Shown piece after piece: positions 18,128 through 26,723 of a stretch of 64,000 nt of DNA. The position numbers and the translations under genes were made by a program. The notes beneath the pieces are model-generated. The model was not told the origin of the DNA. It made no database searches and saw only the letters and a list, made by a program, of their open reading frames with translations. The stretch comes from Nitrincola sp048264025 (lineage in GTDB: Bacteria; Pseudomonadota; Gammaproteobacteria; Pseudomonadales; Balneatricaceae): NCBI RefSeq assembly GCF_048264025.1, contig NZ_JBLXDN010000015.1:1-64000 (forward strand). The letters run 5' to 3'. Position 1 is the first letter of the stretch. Each line of letters opens with the position of its first letter.

Positions 18128-18622
18128 TCAGCTAAAGTCACCGTATTCAATATGCTCGAGTACCTGACTGACCCACCTCCGTCCTTCAAATGTATCGAAC
18201 AATATGAACGGTTGTGCCATACCAAGTGCCGGTACCTGACTATTGAGCCACTCAAAAGCTAATGTATTGGATTCCCAAACCCTGATGGCTTTTAGTAGTA
18301 CACGTGCTGCATCAAGGACCCTTTCGGATTCATGGGTGGTCAAGTAGGGACGGCGATACACTTGGAATAAGCCCTCCTCCGATACATCGAGCAAGGCCGC
18401 GAACAGGGCTTTTTGTCCGGTGGCGTTAATAATGTGCTTGACCCAAACCCCAGGAACACCTTTCTTGCTGCAGGCAATAAATGCTGCAGGGTTAACCATA
18501 ACTGTCTGAGGGATAGCACCGAATAGCTTATCCTTTTCACGAAGGGACGAGTCTGGACTACCTCGAGAGAGGGAAGTTGTCTCGTCTGCAATTTTGGGTG
18601 GTTTATATGGATATATATTCAT
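18128..18622 (-). CDS. Second MbcA/ParS/Xre-type antitoxin (DUF2384)
   Basis: 164 aa. The C-terminus carries DUF2384: AFEWLNSQVPALGMAQPFIL, DTFEGRRWV and VLEHIEYGDFS (family: W......LG...P..L..T..G...V...L..I.HG). The N-terminal 60 residues are polar, with no clear HTH in the usual place. No RES toxin follows on the minus strand. The start ATG lies downstream of GGAGACA, an acceptable ribosome-binding site. It is an orphan like the one at 2.0 kb but only distantly related to it. Confidence 0.75.
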   Translation of the reverse strand: MNIYPYKPPKIADETTSLSRGSPDSSLREKDKLFGAIPQTVMVNPAAFIACSKKGVPGVWVKHIINATGQKALFAALLDVSEEGLFQVYRRPYLTTHESERVLDAARVLLKAIRVWESNTLAFEWLNSQVPALGMAQPFILFDTFEGRRWVSQVLEHIEYGDFS

Positions 18623-18979
18623 TGTCTCCTGCAGATACGGATTAAATAGCGGGGGACTTTCAGGGTGGCTGCCAGCAGGACAGAATAGCCTATCCGATGG
18701 GTACTGAGCAGATTTTGCTTAGCCAGGCCTTTTAAGCTTCTGTTTTTATTAATGTAATTTCATTTTTTATATGATTTCATTTTTTCCCGCCTCTCACTTA
18801 GCCGACGAATTAGTCTGGAATCTCTATCGTTGACTTACCCACTCAAGGGTAAGTAAAAAACTGAAAGGAAGTTCTTATGGCTAAGTCACATTCAAACACT
18901 GGTAGTCGTGGTCCGTCCAGTCAAGGTTCTGGTGACAAATGCTCGAACGTGATAGGTGAGCTTTCAGGTTTAGATTCCA

Positions 18980-19277
18980 TTAATTGCTATCTGCCACTGC
19001 TGCTTGTAGGGCGCGGACCAGCGGCTGAGGGTGCAGTTTGTCTTGAGCTAAATCATAATTCACCTGCATGACAAGCCAAGCGCGAGCGGTACTTACACCC
19101 GCCATTTCAAGGCGTAATGCCAAATCAGGACTTACTGCAGCACGGCCATTAAGGACACTCGACAGGGCAACTCGGGACATACCCAGCCGATCAGCTGGTT
19201 TCTGCCACGCTAAGACCAAGTGTGGTAATCACGTCCTCTTTCAGCAGTTCTCCAGGGTGCGGTGGTTGCATTATCAT
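18980..19277 (-). pseudogene. higA: HigA antitoxin with frameshift
   Basis: Frame 1 from the ATG at 19277 reads MIMQPPHPGELLKEDVITTL and GLSVAETS, the classic HigA opening. The frame shifts near 19195 and continues as ADRLGMSRVALSSVLNGRAA, VSPDLALRLEMAGVSTARAW, NYDLAQ, completing the HTH and the C-terminal helix. One indel separates the two parts, so an assembly error or a recent mutation are both possible. It lies directly downstream of the higB relic. Confidence 0.85.
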
Positions 19278-19309
19278 GGCGGCCTCTCTTTTAGTGCTAA
19301 TTAACATAG

Positions 19310-19569
19310 TTAGCCCAATTCGACATCCACGCCAATAAATTGAAAAGCCACTCGCCAATTGCCGTTCACCCATATTGACCAATGCCCGTTCAACTCGCCA
19401 TTCAACGGGAGCGGCTTGAAAAATGGTATGTTCAGGTCTGCGGAGGTAACGGCAACATTCAATAACGCCAGGACTCCCCGGAGCTTTACGGCATGTGCCG
19501 TCTGAATGCTTCGGCTCTTCCTTGCAGTATAAAAGGATTCTAACCCTTGTGTCGAAATCCGGTGATCAT
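19310..19569 (-). pseudogene. higB: HigB toxin with frameshift
   Basis: From the ATG at 19569: MITGFRHKG, a stop in the original frame, then after a one-base shift LESFYTARKSRSIQTAHAVK, LRGVLALLNVAVTSADLNIP and GHWSIWVNGNWRVAFQF. These match RelE-fold HigB toxins (ribosome-dependent mRNA cleavage), including the W..NGNWR..F core. The break is at the AAGGG run near 19541. Gene order higB-higA with a 32-bp gap is normal. Both members carry single frameshifts. Confidence 0.8.
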
Positions 19570-19662
19570 GGTTTTTTTTATCTTATAACATTACACTTCA
19601 CAAAAAGAGCTAAGCGATATGTAGTTACCAACTATTCTCAGCAGTTACTGACTTTATTTTGA

Positions 19663-19880
19663 TCTAACAGTCCTTACCGTTGCCAAGTACCATGCAAAGT
19701 CCTTGCGCACAGCTCTCTGTCTGACAAATTGGAGACTGACCAGCCAGTAACCCTGTTCGCGTAAAGATCCAGAACAACCGCAAGTTAAGACCAACAAGAA
19801 CCTTGATATCACCACACCAGACCTGATTGGGTTGCTGGACATCAAATTTACGATTCTGTCGACTGGACGTAGGTCAATCA
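19663..19880 (-). pseudogene. IS3-family OrfB fragment
   Basis: The minus strand encodes QQPNQVWCGDIK, the first catalytic Asp region of the IS3 integrase domain (PNQ.W..DIT). After a frame break comes DLYANRVTGWSVSNLSDREL. Nothing else of OrfB remains. It may derive from the same element type as the OrfA relic at 13.1 kb. Confidence 0.65.
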
Positions 19881-19981
19881 GGCCAAGCCGCGAATGACGG
19901 TCCGTTGCGCACGAGGCTAAGAAAGTTGGCAGTGGAACACTCTACCTACGATTACTTGGATTGTTAAAAGCAGAAGAGCAC

Positions 19982-20113
19982 CGGTGCGCCGGCGCACCGA
20001 TCACCAGGGCCCGGGCAGACATATCAACCTGGGCAATCTCCATCCCAGCGCATCACTGAACCAACACCAGCCAGCTCAGCCCGAAACATGAATACCATCG
20101 GTGCGCCGGCGCA
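19982..20113. repeat. Palindrome and its direct copy
   Basis: CGGTGCGCCGGCGCACCG (19982-19999) is a perfect 18-bp palindrome. Fifteen of its bases recur at 20099-20113 as CGGTGCGCCGGCGCA. The 100 bp between have no recognisable gene. It could be a leftover pair of element ends or a protein-binding site; I cannot say which. Confidence 0.4.
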
Positions 20114-20136
20114 GCGAGTTGCATCAAACACTGAAA

Positions 20137-20322
20137 TCCGCGGATTATTCCGAAAGGTACGGACCTGCGACGGGTGACAGATGAAGAGGTCCGTCTAGCA
20201 GAGAAAGCTTAAACCTGCGGCCTCATAAGTGTCTCGGGGTCAGGCAGCCTGAAGTTGTGTTTCGTGAATACCTTCAAGCTGCATAGGCGGGTGTCGCACT
20301 TCGGAGTTGAATCCGCGGCCAG
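20137..20322 (+). pseudogene. IS30 3'-end fragment
   Basis: This matches the last ~50 codons and right terminus of the IS30 at 40.4-41.5 kb: TTCCGAAAGGTACGGACCTG (IPKGTDL), GATGAAGAGGTCCG, then GGCAGCCTGAAGTTGTGTTT (QPEVVF) and the end GGCGGGTGTCGCACTTCGGA. Several substitutions and indels are present. The upstream region of the following gene pair starts right behind it. Confidence 0.8.
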
Positions 20323-20348
20323 CGAATTTAAGCATTGCAAGTGTGTAA

Positions 20349-20388
20349 TGCCCCCACTGTTGACAGCTGTCAACAGTGGGGGCATACT
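20349..20388 (+). promoter_or_regulatory. Sigma-70 promoter embedded in a 36-bp perfect palindrome
   Basis: Bases 20349-20384 form a perfect inverted repeat with half-site TGCCCCCACTGTTGACAG. A -35 box TTGACA lies at 20360-20365, followed by a 17-bp spacer and a -10-like CATACT at 20383-20388. A dimeric repressor bound to the palindrome would cover the -35 box and the spacer, so this looks like an autoregulated promoter for the gene pair downstream. Confidence 0.75.
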
Positions 20389-20418
20389 TGCTTTACACGT
20401 TATGACAGGCGGTTAAAA

Positions 20419-20661
20419 ATATCGCACACGAATAAAGAAGTTCAGGCCGCTATCGAATGTGCAATTTCCAAAGGATGGGAATTCATACCGAGTAAAAACT
20501 ACCCTTATTGCCGTCTACGATGCGGGGCCCCTGGGGCTGAAATCTGTTTAGCGTTTGGTCAACACCTAAAAAGCCAGAGAATCATGCGAATAAAATTCGA
20601 CGGAATGTGGACCGCTGCGAATAAAAAAGGGCAGTACGCAGCCCTTTCTTGGGGAGAATAA
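20419..20661 (+). CDS. Small protein of a TA-like pair; apparent ATA start
   Basis: 80 codons if translation starts at 20419: (M)SHTNKEVQAAIECAISKGWE, FIPSKNYPYCRLRCG. The opening resembles short proteins that precede a ~180-aa DNA-binding partner, and the NKEVQ.AI..A.SKGW part is HicA-toxin-like in style. The expected ATG position reads ATA, with AGGCGG placed well upstream at 20408-20413. No in-frame ATG, GTG or TTG lies closer than about 80 bases. Either ATA is used, or the start was lost by mutation. The stop TAA (20659-20661) overlaps the next ATG by one base, indicating coupling. Confidence 0.5.
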   Translation: MSHTNKEVQAAIECAISKGWEFIPSKNYPYCRLRCGAPGAEICLAFGQHLKSQRIMRIKFDGMWTAANKKGQYAALSWGE

Positions 20662-21212
20662 TGAAAAGATATATGTTTTCTCTGGTGCTGAGCAATGTCA
20701 GCATCGACACACCTGGCTTGGAAGACCGCCTTTTTGAGGCTGGCTGCGATGATGCGCTGCTGTGCTTTTATGGCAAGACGGTATATTTGGAATTTGATCG
20801 AAACTCATCTTCACTGGAAGACGCAATACTATCTGCAATTAAAAATATCGAATCTGCCGGCTTAGGTGCAAAAGTAGTATCTGTTGATGCTGGTGACTAT
20901 GTGGGCTTAAGTGACATAGCCGCTTTATCCGACTCCAGCAGACAAGCGATCGCTTTGCTAAAAGACGGCAAGCGAGGTCCCGGTCAGTTTCCTAACCCGG
21001 TTCTGCGCCTAACCAGTCAACAACCGCTTTGGCGGTGGGGGGAAGTGGCTCAATGGCTGTACGCCCACAATCGCATTGACAGCGAAGTAGCGCACAATGC
21101 ACAGATTATTGAGAATTTTAACTTGGCCCTCGAGCTACGAGAGCCAAAAAAGTGCGATCAAGTTTTGACCTTGGTGCATACCCTGAACGAGTTCGTAAAC
21201 GAGGCTGTGTGA
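20661..21212 (+). CDS. DNA-binding partner of the TA-like pair
   Basis: 183 aa from the ATG at 20661 with GGGGAG 4 bp upstream. The N-terminal half (LEDRLFEAGCDDALLCFYGK and LEFDRNSSSLEDAILSAIKN) is an alpha/beta domain; the C-terminal half has an HTH-like segment (YVGLSDIAALSDSSRQAIAL) and the motif FPNPVLR...LWRWGEVAQW, as in AlpA/MerR-style proteins. I recall this family as ~180-aa putative regulators encoded after a small partner; the function is undescribed to my knowledge. It is the natural candidate to bind the upstream palindrome. Confidence 0.6.
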   Translation: MKRYMFSLVLSNVSIDTPGLEDRLFEAGCDDALLCFYGKTVYLEFDRNSSSLEDAILSAIKNIESAGLGAKVVSVDAGDYVGLSDIAALSDSSRQAIALLKDGKRGPGQFPNPVLRLTSQQPLWRWGEVAQWLYAHNRIDSEVAHNAQIIENFNLALELREPKKCDQVLTLVHTLNEFVNEAV

Positions 21213-21330
21213 TTCAATCAACCTTCTGTCTATAACGTGCAAGGCCCCAACACCGGATGGGCTTTGTTTATGTCTTTGAGGTCGGCCTTCGCAGCTGGCG
21301 CAATAGTCAACAGGTGTGTTGGCACTACTG

Positions 21331-21588
21331 TTAGCTCTTGATGTCGTCAAAAAGAGAATCGAGTGCTGCTTTAGATTCAATGGCAATACCCTCGCCACGG
21401 TCCAACTGATCGGTGCCAAATCTTAGCTGTTCCCGTAAACGAGCTAACTTGACCTCGTGAATCCAATCTTCATGGGTATCCATACATCGCAGTGCTTCAC
21501 GAATCACTTCGCTGGCATTGTTGTAAAGACCGCTTTCCACCTTGGCTTTAACGCGGCACTCGAGTTCTGGTGTCAGTGATATATGCAT
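21331..21588 (-). CDS. ParD-family ribbon-helix-helix antitoxin
   Basis: 85 aa from the ATG at 21588, which has GGAGGTTGCC just upstream. MHISLTPELECRVKAKVESG and YNNASEVIREALRCMD give the beta-strand plus two helices of the RHH fold, followed by a toxin-binding tail (LREQLRFGTDQLDRGEGIAI). ParD antitoxins repress their operon and block the gyrase-poisoning ParE. No ParE gene follows on the minus strand; the 120 bp to the neighbouring gene carry no recognisable toxin. It is an orphan. Confidence 0.8.
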   Translation of the reverse strand: MHISLTPELECRVKAKVESGLYNNASEVIREALRCMDTHEDWIHEVKLARLREQLRFGTDQLDRGEGIAIESKAALDSLFDDIKS

Positions 21589-21817
21589 GGCAACCTCCAA
21601 AGGTAGATATACCCTTAAAAAATGCTAGGTAATCCTACAAGGATTATCAATGACTGTATGTCGAATCCTCTAAGCCGCCTTGCCTGTCCGCCACTTCGAC
21701 TTTGGTCTGCTACCTAGACAGTTGCCGGAGCACCAGGTAACCCCTTCGCGCACAAAGCAGCTGTTTAGCGCACTTTGCGGTAATTGAAAACGGATCGCAC
21801 CGTGCCTATAAAGCCCT

Positions 21818-22696
21818 TTAAGCCCGGAGTGTCTGTACCAGTAGCTCGTAAAGCCGATCCACAGCTTCGTCCCCGTTTGACACCTGACTTCTATAGACTG
21901 ATACCTCCATCGGCTCCAACGCTCCCAAGCCGTGAACAGCCCCTAGCACTTCCAAGTGATCCGGGATACTGCACTGGGGTAATACGGCTACAGCCAGTCC
22001 ACTATCGACGGCAGCAATCTGGCCGGTCACGCTAGAACTTTCATACACCACCCGATAACGCCGCCCCTGCGATGCTAAGGTGTTAATAGCACTGCGCGTA
22101 GCGAGGCTGGTGCTTTCATAGACCGCGATGGGTAACGGGGTTCTCCGCCAAATTTCAAATTGCGTTGACCCTACCCACACCAGTGGCTCATAAAATAGCA
22201 CCGGCCCTTGTTTTGGGTTTTCCCGCGAGATCAATGCCATATCCAAATCGCCACGCTCGACACTAGGAATAAGTAGTGTCGACTGCTCGCACACCAGTTC
22301 AATCTCTACTGACCCATGGTAGGGGGCAAACCGCTTTAACACTGGGGTGATGTACTTAGAAGCATAGTCATCAGGAACACCCAGTCGAATTCGCCCCTTT
22401 AGCTCGGTACCATGAAACGCCGCCTGCGTCTCGGCATGAAGATCAAGCATGCGGCGAGCATAGCCCAATAATTTTTGCCCTTCCGGCGTTAGTTGGTGTT
22501 GCCGTGGGCCCCGTAACAATAGCCGACACCCCAGCGCCGCCTCCAGCTTTTTCAGCTGCATGCTTATCGCCGACTGTGACCGATGTACAGTTGGCGCAGC
22601 GGAAGATAAGGAACCTGAGTCCACTACCGCCACAAAACATTTGAGCCAGTCCACTTGCAAATCTGGGTATGCCAAAGCATTTATCCTAATTATCAA
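21818..22696 (-). CDS. LysR-family transcription regulator (azlCD-linked)
   Basis: 292 aa. The HTH is at about residues 14-75 (DWLKCFVAVVDSGSLSSAAP ... RSQSAISMQLKKLEAALGCR), followed by the periplasmic-binding-protein-like effector domain (LKGRIRLGVPDDYASKYITP onward). It is transcribed away from azlCD with a 94-bp shared upstream region, the classic LysR layout, so it most likely controls the transporter. The inducer is unknown. The C-terminal end is of normal length. Confidence 0.88.
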   Translation of the reverse strand: MIIRINALAYPDLQVDWLKCFVAVVDSGSLSSAAPTVHRSQSAISMQLKKLEAALGCRLLLRGPRQHQLTPEGQKLLGYARRMLDLHAETQAAFHGTELKGRIRLGVPDDYASKYITPVLKRFAPYHGSVEIELVCEQSTLLIPSVERGDLDMALISRENPKQGPVLFYEPLVWVGSTQFEIWRRTPLPIAVYESTSLATRSAINTLASQGRRYRVVYESSSVTGQIAAVDSGLAVAVLPQCSIPDHLEVLGAVHGLGALEPMEVSVYRSQVSNGDEAVDRLYELLVQTLRA

Positions 22697-22790
22697 TTTA
22701 TCGAATAGTAGCGAATCGAATTATGCGTTTTTAAAAACAATACGGTCAATCTTATAGTGCTACGACGCAGATGCAGAACAGGGCTTCAAG

Positions 22791-23507
22791 ATGACTACCA
22801 CCACTATAGAACTCCATCAACTTGACCGCGGGCTTGTGTGGTCCGGCTTCAAGCAACTCACCCCGATTTCAATCTTTGTCACCCTGTTCGGGGTTGCATT
22901 CGGCCTTGCGGCCAAGCAGACAGGGCTGGATAACACAGTCATTCTTTCCCTAAGTGCGCTGGTCTTCTCGGGCTATGCGCTATTTGCGCTGCTAGATCAA
23001 TGGGGCACAGAAATTCCGCTGATGGCCATGCTGTTGACCGCCTTTGCAATCAACGCGCGCCATTTGCTGATGGGCGCGACACTCTATCCTTGGCTTCGCC
23101 AACTCCCCTGGATACAACGTTATGGCGTTATGCTGGTTGCGTCTGATGCCAACTGGGCGATGTCTATGCAAGCTTTCAGTCGTGGTCAGCCGGGACTGGG
23201 GTTATTACTGGGTGGCGGGCTAGCGATCTGGTTGTTCTGGGTATTGGGTACCTGGCTCGGCATCTACTTCGACACGATAGTCAACGATCCCAAGCGCTTG
23301 GGGCTGGATATGGTTGTGGGCTGTTTTCTGCTGGCTATGGTTGTGGGCGGAGACAAGAGTACGCGCATGCTGATCATCTGGTCGGTTGCGGCCGCTTCAT
23401 CGTTACTAGCCTACTGCTATTTGCCCGAGAACAGCTATGTCATTGTCGGCACTTTGGCCGGCGGCGTCGTCGGAGTGATCCAGGGGGCCGACAGCGATGA
23501 GCATTGA
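22791..23507 (+). CDS. azlC: AzlC-family branched-chain amino-acid exporter, large subunit
   Basis: 238 aa, hydrophobic, with about seven or eight membrane segments. The AzlC signature is present: ISIFVTLFGVAFGLAAKQTG near the N-terminus and TAFAINARHLLMGATLYPWL (the N.RH...G..L motif) at about 85-105. Together with AzlD it exports branched-chain or related amino acids across the inner membrane. The stop overlaps the azlD start by 11 bp, so translation is coupled. It is divergent from the LysR gene. Confidence 0.9.
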   Translation: MTTTTIELHQLDRGLVWSGFKQLTPISIFVTLFGVAFGLAAKQTGLDNTVILSLSALVFSGYALFALLDQWGTEIPLMAMLLTAFAINARHLLMGATLYPWLRQLPWIQRYGVMLVASDANWAMSMQAFSRGQPGLGLLLGGGLAIWLFWVLGTWLGIYFDTIVNDPKRLGLDMVVGCFLLAMVVGGDKSTRMLIIWSVAAASSLLAYCYLPENSYVIVGTLAGGVVGVIQGADSDEH

Positions 23508-23805
23508 AACCTCAGACAGCGGAATCCTCGCAATTGTGCTGCTGATGGTGGCTATCACTGTCGCCACTCGCTGGGGTGGCGTCTATGTGATGTCCATCGC
23601 TCCTATTAATTATCGGGTGAAACTATTTATTAACGCAATGTCCGGCTCCGTACTTGTTGCCCTAATCGCCCCAATGACTTTGACCGGCGACTATGGCACC
23701 CGGATGGCCTTGCTGGCTACGGCAGTAACCATGCTGCTGTTAAAAAAACCATTGCCTGCTATTGCCTGTGGCATAGTGGTGGCAGCGTTGATAAGGAGTA
23801 TTTAA
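23497..23805 (+). CDS. azlD: AzlD-family exporter small subunit
   Basis: 102 aa with about four membrane segments. ATRWGGVYVM near residue 25 and the segment FINAMSGSVLVALIAP fit AzlD. It starts within the end of azlC and completes the two-subunit exporter. About 220 bp with no gene follow before the convergent LysR gene. Confidence 0.88.
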   Translation: MSIETSDSGILAIVLLMVAITVATRWGGVYVMSIAPINYRVKLFINAMSGSVLVALIAPMTLTGDYGTRMALLATAVTMLLLKKPLPAIACGIVVAALIRSI

Positions 23806-24027
23806 CTGTATACAGGTACTAGCTATCTAGACACGTGCCTGAGTACCAGGTAGCTCTTTAGCGCACCAAGCAGAAGTTAGGCCAATTTCGCCGTCTCCGA
23901 AAAGCGGACATTTTTCAGGATCCGGTTCAGCAGGCACAATCGTCACAGAGCCGACATTGAGGAGCAAATAAATAAGTATACTGCCCCCGGAACTCCCTTC
24001 GGTACTCCTGTCAGAAACGGATGGTCT

Positions 24028-24912
24028 TTACTGATATTTATCCGAGCAGTAGCGCCGAAGCTCTCCCTTCAAAGATTCAAGAATTACCGAATGGTGACCG
24101 CTTCGCCAGATCAAGTGTGTGCGTGTAGTCGCAATTTCCGGCGGCAGAGGCAATACCTTTACTTGTTTTTCCGCATGCATCGCTTTCAGTACAGAGCGCG
24201 ATACGATGGCGATGCCGGAGCCGGCTGCTACACACGCCACGATTGCGTGATAGGAGGCTAGCTCCAATATCCGATCAGGCACCACTTTCAGCATCGCCAG
24301 CCAATCTTCCAGAATACGTCGGTAGGAGCAACCGGTGGCGAAAGCGATCACTGTACACTGCTGCAACTCATCCGCACTTTTTAGCTGCTTGGCACTCTTA
24401 GGGGCGATTAGGACCAGTTCTTCATCAAACGCTCCAAGCGTTTCCAGCTCGGTGGTTTGGAAAGGTTCGGAGACAAATGCCGCTTCAATATCGAAGCGGT
24501 GGACGCGGGTGATCAGTGAGGTTGAAGTGCCGGTTACCAGCTCGATCCGGACATCAGGAAAGTGTTCGTGGTAGCTCGACAAAAGCGGCGGCAGGCGTGC
24601 GGCAGCAGTGCTCTCCAATGTGCCAATGCGCAACGTACCGTTTGGGGTGCCACTGCGCACCGCGGCTTCGGCTTCTGACGATAGCCTTAATAGCCGCTCT
24701 GCATAACTGAGAAGAAGTTTTCCCTCGGCCGAGAGAACCAATTTGCCGCTCTGGCGCAGGAACAGTTTTACGCCCAGCCGCTGTTCCAGGTTCTTGACTC
24801 GGGTGGTGATGTTGGATTGCACCCGGTTGAGGTGTGCCGCCGCCTTAGTAATGCCGCCGAAGTCCACCACAGCCTTGAAGATCTGGAGCGAATCAAGATC
24901 TATGTTTCTCAT
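24028..24912 (-). CDS. LysR-family regulator (racemase-linked)
   Basis: 294 aa from the ATG at 24912 (MRNIDLDSLQIFKAVVDFGG). The HTH lies at about residues 5-65 (ITKAAAHLNRVQSNITTRVK NLEQRLG), then the effector domain from about 90 (NGTLRIGTLESTAAARLPPL). It belongs to the YtlI/YofA-like group with a conserved cysteine in FATGCSYRRILE. It diverges from the amino-acid racemase gene with a ~110-bp gap and probably regulates it. Confidence 0.88.
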   Translation of the reverse strand: MRNIDLDSLQIFKAVVDFGGITKAAAHLNRVQSNITTRVKNLEQRLGVKLFLRQSGKLVLSAEGKLLLSYAERLLRLSSEAEAAVRSGTPNGTLRIGTLESTAAARLPPLLSSYHEHFPDVRIELVTGTSTSLITRVHRFDIEAAFVSEPFQTTELETLGAFDEELVLIAPKSAKQLKSADELQQCTVIAFATGCSYRRILEDWLAMLKVVPDRILELASYHAIVACVAAGSGIAIVSRSVLKAMHAEKQVKVLPLPPEIATTRTHLIWRSGHHSVILESLKGELRRYCSDKYQ

Positions 24913-25022
24913 TTTGAGAACCAAATATCATGATTATTCATTTTTTGTTGGGTTCTGGTCAAGCTACACTTCGGCAGGTTCTATTAGCTATTTCAATTTT
25001 TTATCAACTGGAGTCGGTACGA

Positions 25023-25715
25023 GTGCGTAAGATTGGCCTGATTGGCGGGATGAGTTTCGAGGGTTCGGCGGTATATTACCGTAAGATCAATGAGGCGGTC
25101 TGTGAGCGTCTTGGAGGTCTCCATTCAGCAGAATTGCTTTTACATTCCGTCGATTTTCAGACGATCGTCGACATGCAGAAAAGTGGCCGCTGGGATGATG
25201 CTGGCGAACGTCTAGCCGATGTCGCTCGAGGCCTTGAGGCGGCCGGTGCAGAGTCTGTAATGATTTGTGCGGTCACGATGCATCTCGTTGCAGATACCGT
25301 TGAGGCCTCGGTTGATGTGCCTTTCATCCATATCATTGATGAAACTGCGCGACGTCTCAAGGCTGCGGGATGCTACAAGCCTCTTTTGCTAGCGACTCGT
25401 TATACGATGGAGAACGGGTTCTATCAGACTCGGATTCGGCCGCATGGCATCGATGTGATGGTGCCGGACGCTGAAGCAAGAGAGCGTACTCACAATATTA
25501 TTTTCGATGAGCTCAGCGTCGGTAAGGTGCTGGGTCAGTCGCGAGATGACCTAATCTTGATGATAGAAGCGGCGAAGGCTGAAGGCGCCGATTCCGTTAT
25601 CTTCGGCTGCACAGAGATTTGCTTGATTCTAGAGACGGACAAGCTGCCTTTGCCAGGCTTCGATTCCACTGCTATTCACGCTGAAGCAGCGGTCGAGTTC
25701 GCGTTTGGGGATTGA
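25023..25715 (+). CDS. Aspartate/glutamate-racemase-family protein
   Basis: 230 aa from a GTG at 25023 (VRKIGLIGGMSFEGSAVYYR), chosen because the conserved KIGLIGGMS opening starts there. The two catalytic cysteines of PLP-independent racemases are in VMICAVTMH (about residue 83) and FGCTEICLIL (about 197). The first motif reads CAVTMH where CANTMH is usual, so specificity may differ. YgeA/RacX-type broad-specificity racemases are the closest relatives by motif. The divergent LysR suggests substrate-induced control. Confidence 0.85.
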   Translation: MRKIGLIGGMSFEGSAVYYRKINEAVCERLGGLHSAELLLHSVDFQTIVDMQKSGRWDDAGERLADVARGLEAAGAESVMICAVTMHLVADTVEASVDVPFIHIIDETARRLKAAGCYKPLLLATRYTMENGFYQTRIRPHGIDVMVPDAEARERTHNIIFDELSVGKVLGQSRDDLILMIEAAKAEGADSVIFGCTEICLILETDKLPLPGFDSTAIHAEAAVEFAFGD

Positions 25716-26149
25716 TGTCGACTGAAAATGAAAGAACAAAGTTGCGGTGTCGGTCCGGGTTAACGACAAGGCTATAGCAGCCGCAAATAACGAGCAGAAA
25801 CGCTGATATTGATGCTGCAAGCAGAGCAGTTTCCGGTTCACCAATGTACGCTATGGGTCGAAGCTGGCAGTTTTGATCACGGTGACCCGCTTGAATGAAC
25901 GTCTGCTTAGCGGATTGATTAGGAGATCCTTAAGGTCAGAGTTGGGCCATGAGCAGACGGAAGACCTGATCAAGCCTATAAGCCCACACAGGCGCAGCGG
26001 AATCGGGTAGCTTTGACCTAACTCACAGGTGAATACCATAAAGTCGCGATGGAGCACCTAGAGCTTTATGCTTTGGGGGCAAACTGGCGACGTGTATTTT
26101 ATTAGGTACCGAGATGTTTTGTCGGTGTTCTTTAAAGTTGAGACCTCCA
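25716..26149. other. Gene-poor stretch, nothing recognised
   Basis: About 430 bp after the racemase gene. I see no family-like open frame, no strong hairpin and no repeat shared with the rest of the window. Confidence 0.35.
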
Positions 26150-26557
26150 ATGACATCACCACGGTTAATCACCAAACAAACTGGTGGGACAGAGTATGTA
26201 GTTCCCCCACCAAGCATCATTTCAGCCTTATGGGACGGGCATACCATAGTCGGGTACCCTGTCTATCAAGTGGATACACCCTTGGAATGCGCACTTCTGG
26301 CTCTAGGCTTTGCTCAAGAGCAACAGAGTTTCACGCTGGAAGGCAGGTCAGACATACTCCAAAACGATCCCCATGTCGATGTTGCCTTGTGGAGATCAGT
26401 AGCCAAAACCCTATGTAGTTGGGGGATCGGCACAGCTGAGAGGAAAATGCTGCAGCAATGGCGGTACCAGCTCCATGAAATCGAACAACAGCTGGTGCTG
26501 GTTGGAATGTCCCTTTACAGGGCTTTCCTAAAAATCCCCTTTGCTTGTGTTGGATAG
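26150..26557 (+). CDS. Hypothetical 135-aa protein
   Basis: The frame from the ATG at 26150 (MTSPRLITKQTGGTEYVVPP) has protein-like composition, with helical stretches such as LECALLALGFAQEQQ and QQWRYQLHEIEQQLVLVGMS. I recognise no domain. The ribosome-binding site is poor and there is no operon partner, so it may be a remnant. A sigma-70-like promoter follows 165 bp downstream. Confidence 0.35.
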   Translation: MTSPRLITKQTGGTEYVVPPPSIISALWDGHTIVGYPVYQVDTPLECALLALGFAQEQQSFTLEGRSDILQNDPHVDVALWRSVAKTLCSWGIGTAERKMLQQWRYQLHEIEQQLVLVGMSLYRAFLKIPFACVG

Positions 26558-26723
26558 CAAAAATTACCTGGTTAAGCAATTTTTGCAGGTCAGTGATTAA
26601 GCTACGTGCTGTAATCGTACGAGTGCCTGACGTAAGGTACTGCTGATGCTACTTATTGTCGCTACTATCCAATAGCTACAGGGCAATCACGCTAGTCGCC
26701 TTTACCTATTGAGCGTTTACCTC

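Noticed and set aside
18877..19071. 64-codon plus-strand frame (MAKSHSNTGSRGPSSQGSG...)
   Set aside because: It has a fair ribosome-binding site (AAGGAAG), and its Ser/Gly-rich start could be a real truncated gene. Beyond about codon 27 it only antisenses the higA relic, so I do not annotate it.
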